From the NCBI GenBank assembly GCA_027186245.1, contig CP114483.1, positions 29,332,642 to 29,396,641 of the forward strand: a stretch of DNA of 64,000 nucleotides, in the 5' to 3' direction. This DNA is from Coriaria nepalensis. Its lineage: Eukaryota; Streptophyta; Magnoliopsida; Cucurbitales; Coriariaceae. The number at the start of each line of letters is the position of its first letter. The first letter of the stretch is position 1. Under the pieces are notes generated by a model. The model saw only the letters and a list, made by a program, of their open reading frames with translations, was not told the DNA's origin and made no database searches. Both the position numbers and the translations under genes were made by a program. This document shows positions 46,294 through 59,114 of this stretch, in pieces.

Positions 46294-48797
46294 TTACCCA
46301 AGCGTCATTGGTTTTTGATATGTTGTGTTGTTTTGATCAGAATGTGGTTGGCTTAGCTGAAGATGGATAGGTGCTTGGAGGTCATGGTATACATCAATGG
46401 CAGTGCATGAAGAAGGCTCTGAACTTCTGTTTTCCTCATCCGATCTATCCTTCGCTCCAGATATCTGTGTTCAAAACATAAGTCTAGGTTTAGTTAAGGA
46501 GATCAAAACAAAATGAATTACAATATTTTTTTAGATTTTATGAAGCTAGCTAAACTGGAGTTTCAAATGTCAGTTTCAACCTGATCATACTCAAATTGAT
46601 TTGTCTAATTTGATGATATTTGTTTGATCAGCTTACAACTTACCTTTTTTTGCAATGTTTCGTTTTCTTTTTGTAGTAGTTCTATCTTCTTATACAACTC
46701 CATGTTTTCTTGATGTACGAGGTTTCCCTGTTAGTAGGATCGACTAAACGTTGAGAATAAGGATAAAATTGACCTAAAAAACGACAGCATGCAACATGCA
46801 ACAAAGAACAAAATAATAATGATTGTAATAATAAAAATTAAGACCTTTCGGTTTAGTTCTTTTATCTCTTTGACTAAAACTTCGTCCTGAAATGGAAGGG
46901 AGCTGTATTAAGATTACTATTAGACCTTAATTCGTAACAGATTACATGGTTACGTACCTTTCTCAAACGGACGTTCTTTAGGCTCATCTCCAACTGACTT
47001 TCCAGACCATGTAAATCTCTAATGCTCAAACCGGAAAGCTCTTCACCCATCAATTGCCTGCATGTATATATATATATATATATTATTAAGTTTCTAATTA
47101 TCTTAAAATTTTAAATAATTAAAAAATAAGTTCAATTATATTATCTATCTATCTATCAATGAGAATCTTCATATTCTCTCCCACTTGCAAGCTTCTAAAA
47201 AATGTAATTATGATTTGAATTAGGTGTATATACTCCGATTCCATATTAAATTATGGATTATACGAAATATAATATTCAAAATATTAGGAAATGAGCTTAT
47301 TAACTCAACTATATTATATATTATTGAAAATTTAAACATATATATATAAGCAGCTAGCTAACTTCTACAAAACTACATGCATATATTTTTTTTGTTTTAG
47401 TGTTTTGATTGTTTGAAATTTAATTTGTGCATGAAAGTATATATATATATATATAATATTTTTTGGTGTTCTTTCATCGGGAATAAATGGTAATGAGAAT
47501 ATGAATGATGAGTTTTTTCAAGAATAAGTTTTAAAAATTATCTAAGTACTATAGTATAATTTAAAAAATATAAAGAAAAAAAATTATTTTGTGAATAAAT
47601 ATTTATTTGGATTCTATATATATTCATGTGAGAATGAAAGAATGACTTTTTCATTTAAGTAGGAATCAAAAGTTATTATCACTTCATTAGTCTTTCAAAC
47701 TAAACAATAAAATTAATTAAATGAAACTTTCATTCAATTCCCAAACACTTTCCAAACCATCCAATGTCGGTTTCTCGTTTGAATCGATACCCGAGTTGAT
47801 CAATTCAAACATTGGCACAAATCTAACTAAAATACATTTAATCAAAGTCAGATCTACAGAGAAATGGGAATCGAATCGAATCCAATTATATGATACCTGT
47901 TGCATTCTTGTAAGTACAGCAGTTGTTGCCCCAAGCTTGCTGCATCCCTTTGCCAAAACTAGCAAGTAGAAAAAATTGAGGATTTTAATGAATACCAAAC
48001 TAATCATTTCTGTCAATGCTTAATACAATGTTAAATGGATAAGTTATAGATCGATCTCAATTGTGTTTGTTTCCTCCTCAAACTATTTTTGTGATTATTT
48101 TCTATGACGGCCTTAGATGAAGTCCCTTTACACGGATTCTGAAACAAGACGGCCGGCGGCCTTTCTCTCTCTTTACACTGTTCTGAACTGGTCTTTCTCA
48201 TTCCTAATTTTGGATTCTACGTACTAAGCGTTACCTTGTGTTATTGACTTCTTGTGTCTAACTTCAATTGAATAACAAGAAACTTAAGAAACCAAGCTCA
48301 TCAATTGTGGATTAATAATCCATTAAATCTACTAATTGAGCTAGCTAGAATCACTAGTCAAAGTTACCTTGATTTCAGAGGCAGTACTGTTGAGTAGTTG
48401 ATGATTTTCCTCTTTCACCTTGTTGTATCTATCAATTACTGATTTCATGCTGATTTGATGATCATCACAATAGTTTTTCAGGATTCAATAAATCATGTGA
48501 GTGTAATATGAATATAATATGGAATGAAAGATGTGTATCCAAATAATATTTGAATCTTGATGATCAATTAGTTGATCTAGCTAGCTCGAGAAAAGAAGAA
48601 AAAAAAAAATTATACCTTGAGCTTGAATAGTCATAGAGCTTGCCAGTACTAGAGAAGATGATCAATCCAACTTCAGCATCACAAAGGATTGAAAGCTCTT
48701 TAGCCTTCTTAAGCAACCCATTTCTCCTCTTTGAGAAAGTCACTTGCCTACTTGTTGAATTATCAATCCTTCGTATCTCTATCTTCCCTCTTCCCAT
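46294..48797 (-). CDS. MIKC-type MADS-box transcription factor, AGL17/ANR1 clade (AGL16/AGL21-like)
   Basis: Nuclear DNA-binding regulator. Seven exons, 48797-48616, 48449-48368, 47958-47897, 47057-46958, 46886-46845, 46727-46644 and 46464-46294, give the textbook MIKC sizes (182, 82, 62, 100, 42, 84, 171 bp) and 240 aa. The MADS domain (1-60) is complete: [60 protein letters not shown]. The I and K regions follow ([40 protein letters not shown]), then the C region ending [20 protein letters not shown] plus Gly, which fits the AGL17 clade (root and flowering-time regulators, miR444-clade relatives). Exon 5 uses the donor AAG/GTCTTA, weaker than usual. It appears intact. The plus-strand neighbourhood holds a second, related gene 11 kb away. 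Confidence 0.95.
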
Positions 48798-49406
48798 ATT
48801 CGACTACAAAATCTTCACACCCACATGTACATATGTATACATAAACAAACTTAGAAGATTTCATATGCACACGCACTAAAAAAAAAAAAAAAAAAAAAAG
48901 ATTTCATATCTATGAAAAAAACAAAGTAAATATTGATCGATCTACAATCAACTACTATACTCACCTGAAACAAACTTTCTCGAGGTCAAAAAAGATCTTT
49001 TTCTATGATCTGCTCCGTAGCTCCATGATTATGTGTCTCCACTCTCGAAATTTTATGATCAAATATATTTTTATTTTTATTTTTTCTGAGAAGCAAAAAT
49101 AATAAAGAGAAGAGGTATAGAAATAGCAAAGAAGATGAAATACCTGCAGCTGGTCTTCTTCCTAGACTTATTATATAAACAGATCAGTATTCATATATTA
49201 TTGCTTGATATGGAAACCTCAGTTAAAGCCACTTTCGAGAGTGCAATAAAATCGACCGTACTCGCTCTCTGAGATCGAGAACTGTAAGGTAGATCAAACT
49301 TTGAGACTTGGTGACAACCGGAAAGGACAAATGTCGAAATGTCGTAGGGCGTCGTGTAAGAGTTGTAGTCGAGCAAGTGAGACAAATTGTTGTTTGCCTT
49401 TGGATT

Positions 49407-49441
<35 letters not shown>

Positions 49442-51779
49442 TTTAAGCATCCAAGATAAGAATATTTAATTAATATTTAGTATATAGATTATAGAGAGGA
49501 CTTAATTGTTCTGAGTTAATTAGTAGTTAATTATATTTTGAATAAATAAATTATTTAATTAATTAATTAGGTCTATATGAATATACACCTATCTCGATGC
49601 TTGTAGTTTAAAACAGGATGAAACATTGTTCGAGAAACTACATATTGAAATTGCAGCATGCTGACCATGATGTTTTTTAATTAGATCTTAATCTTAAATG
49701 ATGTTTTTTAATTAGATCTTAATCTTAATCCAAATTGATAAGCGGGTCATAAGTTTTTTATATTTTAAATGAAGCAATACAATCTTATTGATTCTGAAAT
49801 AAATTTGGGTAATCACCCCAAATGCTTGACTTTTACTTTTACTGATGAGTTTGATTTACTTGAAGGACATTTCAAAGCAAAACTTTATTTATGCTTAAAA
49901 GATAGTGTGCTTTCAATGAGAGGAGAAATTATGATTAAATTTTAAATTTTAATATAAATTATAAATAAAATTTTAATTTTATTAAAAATCAGTAGAATAG
50001 TTATGAATGATTGTTAAATAATTATTATAATATTAAATTTGATTCTATTTTAAAAATAAATTATATTTTTTCTCAATTTAAATTTAAATTTGATATTGAC
50101 AGTAGTAGTAGCAGTAATGGAAGAGAATGATATAATCGGTATAGTGAAAATGGAGAAAAGATAAAAAATAAAAAATAAAAAATAAAAAATAAAATTAGTT
50201 GAAAAAATAAATTTAATTTAAGGAAATAAACAAAAAAAATTAAATTTTATCATATTTAAAATTTTAATAATAATTTTATTTATTTTAACGAAGAATTTAT
50301 TATAATTTAAATTTAAAAATAATATTCAATATAATTATTAAAAAATTTGATTATTTATTTTAATTTATATTTAAAATTAAGAGTTTATCCCTTATAATAA
50401 CCTATGATTTTTCTTAAAGACTTCAAAAAAAAACAAAAAATCAGTAGTGCAATTGCCACTAATCATGGTTATTAACTAAGTAGCTCTCACAATGTCAATT
50501 TAGAGAAAAATAAAAAATAAAAAGGTCATTTGTTAAGAAGGTGTTAAATCGTTTAAGGTTATCTGAGGAAGCTATGACTGGGGTTAGAGGATGGGATTAA
50601 TTAATTAATTTAATTAATTAATTAAATTAAATTAAATTAAATAATTAAAATATTAATTAATTATGTCAGAACACGACAAAACTGAGGTCCCTCTGGTGGG
50701 GGTGGTGTATAAGCTCTTTTCTTACTAATTACAAAAAATAATTAGATGTTTTTTGGGTGCTTATTTTAGTAATTTATTTTTATTTTTATTCAAAATAGAG
50801 TATGACTAAATTGTATTAAAGTGTGGTGCGTATGAGAAACTCAAGAAATGTAGAATACAGGCAATAGGGGCAACATTGTAATAATAATGATGATGATGGG
50901 TATATTTATCAACTTGACCCATTAATCATTTAGAAATGTCATTAAAAGAAAATAAATAAATAAAAATAATTAATTAATTATATCTCACTTAAATTTGGGG
51001 AAAAATAATACACTACTAGACAAGATATAGAGTTTGATTTGTATGTTAAGCTAGATTTCCCTCATCGTGGAGGATGCTTCAAGTGTTTAGAAAAAAGCTA
51101 AGTCTTTTATTATCTTGCCACTAATTAGGGTTTCATTTGAATAACGTTATGCAACTGTTCGAGAGAAAAATAATATATAGAAAAATTAATTAGATTTTTA
51201 CGGATCTATTTCCTAAATTTAAAGTAATCTCGATATATATATTAAAAAAATAAAATGAGAATTGAAAATTGTAATTATTAATGATTTCTAAAATTATATA
51301 ATTTTGAGTAAGATTTCCTTTTATTAGTATTAATATATATTGATTTACTTTCGAACAAAGGAGAGTTAGAGTTTGCTTGGCTGTTTAATTAAAAATTTAA
51401 AATTACAAAATATATTTCCGGGACAAATACTTTTTAAATTTAAATAAATTATATTTTATGTTTACTTAATTTTACATTTTATAATCACATTCCGGTTCAC
51501 TAGACATTTGAAAACATTTATTTTTTATTTTTTATTTTCCTTATTTAGTGAAATGAAACGTTTCAATTTGGAGACAAATCAAGAAACAAATTTCCCTTCA
51601 TACTCGATTTAGGTTATCGGAGCTCTTCTTCTTCCCTTAATTTGCAAATCAAATCAATCAATCGAGAAAGTTTCCTTCTGATCTTCAGGTCTATTTCGAT
51701 TTGCATTTCCTATAAAAACGGATGGTTTACAATATTCTCTATTTTTTCCGAACCCACTTTCAAAAAAAAAGTTTATTAA
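48798..51779. other. MADS gene 5' region and AT-rich intergenic DNA
   Basis: Probable leader and upstream region of the first MADS gene, with A22 at about 48878-48899 and T30 at 49409-49438. A direct repeat of about 30 bp (ATGTTTTTTAATTAGATCTT) lies at 49668-49728, and AATTA/TTAAT simple tracts at 50590-50660. No gene. Confidence 0.5.
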
Positions 51780-54444
51780 TCAATTAAACATCGACAGTTG
51801 GGAATACAATATATATGAAATAGTTGCTACCTCACCTATAGAGATACAATATGATCCTCGAAAATAGAAGCCCATGTGAAAAAGATTAGTGTTACTTTGG
51901 CATGCATATTGTATTATTGAATCCTTCTTGTAATTGTCACTTATAAGATGGCAGTTGATTTTGACGTGTTTAGTCCTCTCATGAAATATGGGATTAGATG
52001 AGATCTGTAAGGCATCTTTGTTATCACAGTAGAGAGTGATCGGAGTTGGAATATGAATACCCAAATCCTTGAACAAGTGACTAACCATATAAGCTCATAT
52101 GGCGTGGATGTCATTGCCTTATATTTTGATTCTGTTGAAAACTTAGAAAGTGTTGCTTGTTTCTTCGACTTACAGGAGATGAGAGAGTCACCAAATATGA
52201 TACATAAACTTCTATGTGACTTTATATTCATTCGACATGCAGCGTAATCAGTATCAGTGAAAGCAGTGAGTATGAGGTTAGGTTTTAAGGATAATAAAAT
52301 CCCTAGTCTAGGAGAAACTTTCAAATATCTAAGGACTTTATGAGCAATATCTAGGTGAGATTGCTTCAGCATGTTGACTATGTAAGTAGTGTCTTCCCTT
52401 GTCATTGTTAAGTAAATTAATCTACTAACAACTCTCTAAAAATTGCTAAGATCAGCAAGCAGTTCATCATTCTGATTCTGATTTGTGTGCTCATCGTAAG
52501 CAAAAGATGTGATCTTTAAGTTTTGGTCTAAGGGTGTAATAGAAGATTTTTATGCACTCATACAAGCATTAATGATGAGGTCTAATGCATATTTTACTTC
52601 GATTCAAGCATATTCCATCTTTGGATCTTGCAACTTCAATGCCAATCAAGTATTTTAGATGAACGAGATCTTTTATATGGAACCTAGTGTTCAAACTTTT
52701 TCTTGATTTCATCTATCTTAGCTTAACAATAATCACAATGGCATCTACATATACGAACAATGTTGTAGAGTGAGCTTTGTCATGAGGAGTGAAAAGGGAG
52801 TAATCTGATTTTGACTGGAGAAATCCTACATCTAGCATGGCAGTGGTGAATTTTTTATTCCATTGTTGTGAAGCTTATTTTTGGCCATAAAGGGACCTCT
52901 TGAGCTTACATACTTTACTCTTACCCTAAATAGTTAGCCCTTGAGGAATATTCATTAAAATTTCTTCATGTAAATCACCTTGAAGGAATGCATTATAGAC
53001 GTCTATTTGCTGTTTTTGAGCTGTCATGGCTAGAATAGTTCTTGTTGTTACCATCTTGGCAACCGGAGAAAATGTTTGTATGGTTTACTCCTTCCTTTTG
53101 TGTGTATCCCTTTGCAATTAACATGACTTTATATTTCTCAATTGAGCCATTAGTTTAAAGTTTCAATTTATACACTCATTTATACTCTATTGTTGTTTAA
53201 TTGATATGTAGATCAATTATATCTCATGTCTCATTCTTATCTAATGTAATCAATTCTAAATTCATGATTTCTCTCCACTTATCATCTAAACATGCTTTAT
53301 GATATGTGTTTGGTTCTTTGATGAATGATATGTTAGCTATGAACGTATAATGAATATGTGAGATGTTTGCATAAGTAAGGGAATCTAATGAATCTGATGA
53401 TCCAAAAGGAATGGAAGAAACAACAGTTGTACACAAGTAAATCATCTTTCCATATTAGAGCTGTAATTATTCTACCTGATATGGTAGTGATTTTTGTCAT
53501 TTCATTTGCAATGTTCCTGCTAGAAATATCAATAAGATGATTATTATCAAAGACTATAATAGTGGAATTTGTGCAGCTCTAACTACACTTTGTTCATTCA
53601 TATGATCAATATTTACTGGTTTATTAACAGTAGGCTATTGTGCATAAGTAATATCAATGTATGAGTTTGATCCTCTAGGAAGTTGACATCTCTACTTACA
53701 AAGAATTGATTTGTTACTAAATTCATTAGTCTATATCCTTTTTGAGTTTGAGTATCCTAAAAATACAATAGGTGTTGATCTGGAAGAAAATTTAGTTTTG
53801 TTGACTAGATTGGTTGCAAAACAGAGGCATCTAAAAACCTTCATGTGATCTAATATAGGGATTTTTCCAAAAACATTCTTGTTTCTTATGGAAGCAGATG
53901 TTCTGTTTATAAGATATGTAGATGTTAATATGCAAGCTTCCCAAAAAATATCAAATAAGTGTGATTGAAATTTGATTGCTCTAGCTACATTAAGAAGATG
54001 TCTATGTTTTTTCTCAAAAATTTCATTGTGTTGAGCTACATAGTGAGCTGAATTTAATTTGTATGGTTGTTTTTTTCTTTGTTAATTTGAAATCAACTGG
54101 ATAACCCACAAATCTGTAGCAAGAGTCCTTTCTGTGTTCATTCTTGTGACAATATTCACATTCTAAGTTGAGGTTTGTTATTCGAAGAACTATTATTATG
54201 CTTTGTGGGATTGTTAGAATAGAAAGCAATGGATGTTGATTATATTATGGGTTGAATTCCTAGACTTTTTTGTGTTTCAGCATGTACTTACATGAAGTAT
54301 GCATTATTCATTGTTGGCAAAGGATTCATTAGCGAGATTTGGCTTCTTGCAGGTCCACATCCTTCATTAAGTCCAATTAGGAATTGGAATAGCTTTTGAT
54401 TATCTACGTAGCTTTGGATGACTCACAGTTGTAATCTATTATAT

Positions 54445-54660
54445 GAACCAAAGAGGCATACTCATCCCATAGGATTTTCAGCTTGGTATAATAGGTGGAA
54501 ATCGAATTTTCTCCTTAAGATAGTGATATAATTTATATGTGAATTTGTTATTGAACCAAAGAGGCATACTCATCCCATAGGATTTTCAGCTTGGTGTAAT
54601 TGGTGGAAATCAAATTTGTTCCTTGAGATATTGATATAATTTATATGTGAAGTGCATAGA
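54445..54660 (-). repeat. 108-bp tandem duplication in copia gag
   Basis: GAACCAAAGAGGCATACTCA occurs at 54445 and again at 54553, each followed by about 85 closely similar bases. The 108-bp period is 36 codons, so the frame is preserved. Confidence 0.88.
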
Positions 54661-55275
54661 TTCGTGACCCATTGATCTTGTTGAACCTTTCCTCGAGGTC
54701 ATTCCATATGAGTCGTGCACTAGTGGAATAGACAACTCCCACAAATAACTCATTTGAAACAGAGTTCATAATCCATCTTAGTACAATCGTGTTACGATGG
54801 TCCCATTATTGTTATAAGAAGTTTCTAGTATCCGGACGATTGCATGAACCATCTACAATCCCTAATTTATTCTTAGCTAACAGAGTAATTAGCATTGCTG
54901 TACTCCAAAATCCATAATTCTCGATTTTGATTAATTGTTGTAAAACCAAATTAACTCCATAAGTGTTAGATGAGTGAAAGTACAACAAATGATTAAATCT
55001 AATATTGGATTTGAAATCGGATTCGAGTTATCTTTAGTTTGAGCTATGACAATGGAATCATCTCCTAGAGCTACCATGAGTGGTGATTGAAGAAATTAGG
55101 TCAGGGGAATTTCACAGATGATTTCGAAATATAGTTTCGAATCAATTTGTGTAAGAATTTAGGAAATATTGAGCTAAATTGAAAGAAATCGAGAAGCTTA
55201 GTGAGGGTTTGGTTCTCCAAAAACCTGAGTTAGAAATTAAGAGAAAAAAGTTACTTACATGGTTCTAATACCATA

Positions 55276-55457
55276 TCAAAATCAAAAATGAGATAAACTT
55301 TTCATTAACTCGATAACTGAATGATTACACTTTTAAATATATTTAGTCATCTAGACTAAACTACGGTTAAGAGATTAACTACTTTCTAAATAGCTAACTA
55401 CACCCATAAACAACTAACAATCAATATAACATAATCAGTTTTAGAAAAAGTTTAACA
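55276..55457 (-). repeat. Probable 5' LTR of the minus-strand copia element
   Basis: Begins TGTTAAAC at 55457 and is followed by a degraded tRNA primer site beginning TGGTATTAG. The inner boundary is placed by the primer site and may be off by a few bases. No matching 3' LTR is visible. Confidence 0.6.
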
Positions 55458-56640
55458 AATTTAGCCTTAAATAGCCCTTCAAATAGAATTCCCTCTAGGC
55501 AATTGTGACCCTTTTTCTTAAACCGAAAGCTACCTTATCAAATGGGATGTGTTACTTTAAAGGTTGGGCTTACTATATATGGTCCCCATTCTCCACCTTA
55601 ATTGGGCCGCAAATGGTGGCTGGCAACGCAACGGGTCTTCTATAATTTAAGACAACTTCTTTAATGCTCTTCTTCCCTCATTTGACCAAAAATAAAATTA
55701 ATGAATTATAATAATTATAATACTTTAAATATTATATAATTAAATTATATATTTATAATAATTTAAATATATATTTAAAATTTTAATATATCAAATATTT
55801 TAAAAACTCAGCTTCTTCTACAATATTAATCATGATCAAGGACGGATTCGGATGCGGATGTGTGGGGCCATCAAAATTTTAGGGTTCATTAGGAGGGATA
55901 CTAACAAATCGTTGGGTATATATAAGGCATTAAATGTGCCTAATTAGCTAATATAACTTAAATCTAATGTGCATTCAAATATTCTTCTTCTTTACTTAAA
56001 AGGGTTATTAGATAGAAAGATTCTTCCTCTAACATATAGTTTTGAGAAAAATTTTCAGATATTTGTGTACCAGCTCATATAATATACGGCACCCACTTAC
56101 ATAATTACATTTAAAATTTTGAGACGGACTATCAAATAGATCTCGTCAGACCAATCAGAAAAAAAAAAAAAAAAAAAAATTTAGTCATGAATCAAACCCA
56201 GTCAGATTCTGATACTATCGGCCCATGATGTATAGATTAGTACATTAGGCCCAAAACAAGCAGTTGATCTGCTATGTGTATAAGCCTTATGTTTAAAATC
56301 AATTAGGCTAGGCCCAATATTGAAACCCAATCCTTCTTTCCTAAGGTAGGAGATTTTGAAATGACGGAAAAACCCTTATTTCCTAGTGTATCAAGATCCG
56401 ACACTTAGCTGAGAGTATACTATTTAAATGGTTACTGTCTGCAGATGATCTAAACTCCCATATTGCCGGGGGACGTGAATGTTGGACTTGGGGAAGATAT
56501 TTTCTTCTCTCTCCTCGTCCTCTCACGCTAGTAGCGAGGTATGGTTAGTTCTCAGACCATTCTTAAAATATTATACGAAAATGGAAAAGAATTCTTTCGG
56601 AAAGTGATCAAATGATTTCTAGATCTCCGTACGTTTCTCC
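55458..56640. other. Intergenic
   Basis: AT-rich, with an A-run near 56160-56180. A TATA-like TATTTAAAT at 56421 precedes the small open frame at 56659. No other feature seen. Confidence 0.4.
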
Positions 56641-56658
56641 TCCATATCTGTAACTTCC

Positions 56659-56760
56659 ATGGATTCCGATTGTTACGAGCCTACAGCATGCAACAGTTAC
56701 GCAGACCAAGCGCGCGGTTCAAAACAATGGTGTCCTCTTCGGTTTTCTTCTCGCTCAGGT
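56659..56760 (+). other. Possible first exon of an unidentified gene
   Basis: ATG 56659 opens MDSDCYEPTACNSYADQARG, then SKQWCPLRFSSRS, reaching a donor-like GGTACGG at about 56757. A TATA-like motif lies about 240 bases upstream. Composition is more GC-rich than the flanks. No convincing second exon was found, and the locus runs into the duplicated MADS 3' region. It could be a truncated gene or a chance frame. Confidence 0.3.
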
Positions 56761-57374
56761 ACGGAGGAGAAACACTCTGTTATATTTTCGAATCGTACAC
56801 ATGCGCTTTATGTTTATAGAAGTATATGTTTTAATCCTTACTCTGAAAAAAATGCATGGTTGAGGTATATGATTTTTTCTTGTTAATTGATTGATTTGTT
56901 TAATTTAATTTTTATTTTAAAATTGACTGATTTGTTTAATTTAATTTATTATTTTTTTGGTGTCGTGAAAGTGGTTTTTTTTTTTTTTTTTTCTTTCGGT
57001 TTGATGCGATTGAACTTACTTTGAGGTGTAATTCAGGCCTAATCTATCAGAAAAGCCCGTTGTTTGTAGGTCTAAATTTGCTCTTATTTTTCAGTATATT
57101 TTCATAGTATGATTGTTCAGTTCTCCAGTATTTGCTTCATAAAGCACCTTAATATAGGACCAAAATTCGTAAACAATCTGAATAACACGATTGGAGAGAA
57201 GCATCTGAACAGAATTAGTATTTAGAAGTTGATTTGATTCCTAGCTCAATTGTCACTCCGAAAATTTTTAACTCATAGGATCCCGGTGAAACCATCCAAG
57301 TAGTTTCCATGATATATCTATAGGTTGGTTGCTTTTCTGCTTGATTGGCACATTATATTCGTTGCCTATGTTTC

Positions 57375-58140
57375 TGATGCAAATCAACGTCTATTATTTG
57401 AATTTGAAGTTGTTATGATATTATTTCCTATTAACTTTCCTAGTTCTTAGCATATCTTTTAGGTTGGTTGGTTGCTTTGTATGACCATATATAGCCCATT
57501 TATGGATGAATACAAGATAGTTTTGGAGTTTGAATTTAAAAATTCCTGGGAGAGATTCCAGGTATTTTTCAGAAGAGATTTCTGAATCACGTCCTCCTGG
57601 GTTCAACAAGAGGTTGTTCTTTGAGGAATTCCGCCATGGCCCGGTGAGATGGCGAGCTAATCCCGAGCAAAGAGACGTGAGACTTGCCTTTAGTTTGGGC
57701 TTATCCCTATTTTCTGTTTTCGTTGCTTTCCGTTTGCATTAATCGGAAATCTGTATATCAATGAGCTGTTTGTTTTTTTTCTTCTTATACCAATTAATGC
57801 AGATGGAAGCAACAAAAACAGAAAATAGGGATAAGCCTGAACTAAAGGCGAGTCTCATGTATTTGCTCAGGCTTAGTTTGACATCTCACTGGGCCATGGC
57901 AGAATGCCTCCGTGAACAACCTCTTGTTGAACACGGGAGGACGTGGTTCGGAAATCTCTTCCGAAGAATACGTGGAATCTCCTCAAGGAATATTTAAATT
58001 CAAACTCCAAAACTATCTTTTATTCATCCATAAATGAGCTATATATAGTCATACAAAGCAACTAACCTAAAAAATGTGCTAAAAACTAGGAAGTAATATC
58101 GTAACAAGTTTAAATCCAAATAACAGATTGATTTGCATCA
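57375..58140. mobile_element. Foldback / long-inverted-repeat element with 5-bp target-site duplication
   Basis: A near-perfect palindrome: left arm 57375-57743, loop 57744-57792, right arm 57793-58140. The ends are exact inverted 13-mers (TGATGCAAATCAA and TTGATTTGCATCA). The arms look roughly 85% similar by eye. GTTTC occurs immediately outside both ends (57370-57374 and 58141-58145), a 5-bp target-site duplication. The paralogous unit B reads CTATGTTTGTCTGG with no insertion, an empty site. No transposase is encoded. TG...CA ends with a 5-bp duplication fit retroviral-type integrase, but the palindrome fits foldback or MITE elements, so the superfamily is open. Confidence 0.85.
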
Positions 58141-58849
58141 GTTTCTCTGCGTAATAAGATGATTATTGGGTGTGTAGCTAATTTCTGTGTGCTTATGCAT
58201 ACTTGAACATCTCTTTACTAATAAATCATGTTTAAAGCTTCATGATTGATGGTCAACACGTGTTTCTTTAGGTAGGTATACTTTGAGAATCTACCAAAGA
58301 GGTTGCTCTTTTTAATTTTGTTCTTTCTCATGTCAGTGTATCTTTGAAGAACTTAAGGAGTTAGGATACTAGAAAAACTTTGAACCATTTAAGCTATTTC
58401 TTGTTTGTAATTAAACAATCGTAGGTAAAACTGTAGGATGTAATCAATCACAATTCACGGCAAACTTGTGATAAAGCTTGAAGAAGTGATGAATACACAA
58501 CACATGGAGTCCTTTCCCATTTTTATGTTATTTTCATAGATACATGACGAGATAATTTTACGGCAACTCTCGAGTTTGAAAGACATTGCAAACCATGAAT
58601 GACATGTTTGGTGGTTGGATTTTAAGTAGGAGCTTCACGATAAGGTCTCATTTGTGGATACTTCATTTTTGTTGCATGGAAAGTTGTTGATGAGATGCTA
58701 TATACCCATGCTCTAGAATTGAACAGCTTTTGCTTTTGCAGTTGTAATCTGTTGCAAGTTTCAAATATAAGAGGAGACATCAGAAAAAAGTATCGTATGG
58801 AAATAGATCATCTTTAGGGTTTTTGTCGTTTATAGCGTGAAAGTTTTTG

Positions 58850-59000
58850 ATAAGATAACCCACTTTATTCCCCTTGCTCTCCATTGTCTTGGGGCTGTTG
58901 TGGAGTTAGCTGGAGATGGATGGGTCACAGCAAACTATATCCATTAGTGGTCTTTTGTAGAGGAATGGAATTAGCATTAGCCCCGTTCATGGTGGTCGTT
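58850..59000 (-). pseudogene. Duplicate of MADS exon 7 (dead)
   Basis: On the minus strand the acceptor GAAGTCAG at about 59010 is followed by a frame matching exon 7 of the MADS gene at 60054-63490: VCRTTTMNGANANSIPL, then TTNGYSLL and a stop, then IHLQLTPQQPQDN. The stop sits where the intact gene reads PPPVHLQ. No upstream exons accompany it, so it is a by-product of the tandem duplication. Confidence 0.85.
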
Positions 59001-59114
59001 CTGCAAACCTGACTTCAAAATTAGTAACAATAATCAATATTAGCTGAAATGGAGATTAAAAAAAAAGAAAGGAAACAAAGAAATAACTTCCTCTGGTTTG
59101 AAGATAATTATCAT

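Larger units (their letters stand above)
51780..55457 (-). mobile_element. Ty1/copia-type LTR retrotransposon, truncated at its 3' end
   Basis: Minus-strand element. A probable 5' LTR of about 182 bp spans 55457-55276, starting TGTTAAACTTTTTC. It is followed at once by a primer-site-like TGGTATTAGAACC (55273-55261). Then come gag, an intact zinc knuckle ECEYCHKNEHRKDSCYRF (about 54160-54110), integrase pieces (about 54010-53700), RT (KWREIMNLELI near 53270 and KWVYK near 53170, continuing to about 52700) and RNase H (SSNPIFHERTKHVKINCHLI, 52000-51930). Stops and shifts interrupt the frame. The 3' LTR was not found beyond 51780. A 108-bp in-frame tandem duplication lies at 54445-54660. Confidence 0.88.

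Noticed and set aside
47717..47969. 82- to 99-codon frames around MADS exon 3
   Set aside because: They overlap a short true exon and intron sequence and show no independent motif.
57530..57997. Plus-strand frames at 57530-57742 and 57761-57997 as genes
   Set aside because: They are the two arms of the same palindrome read on one strand, so they are complementary copies. A captured gene fragment is possible, but neither is an independent gene.
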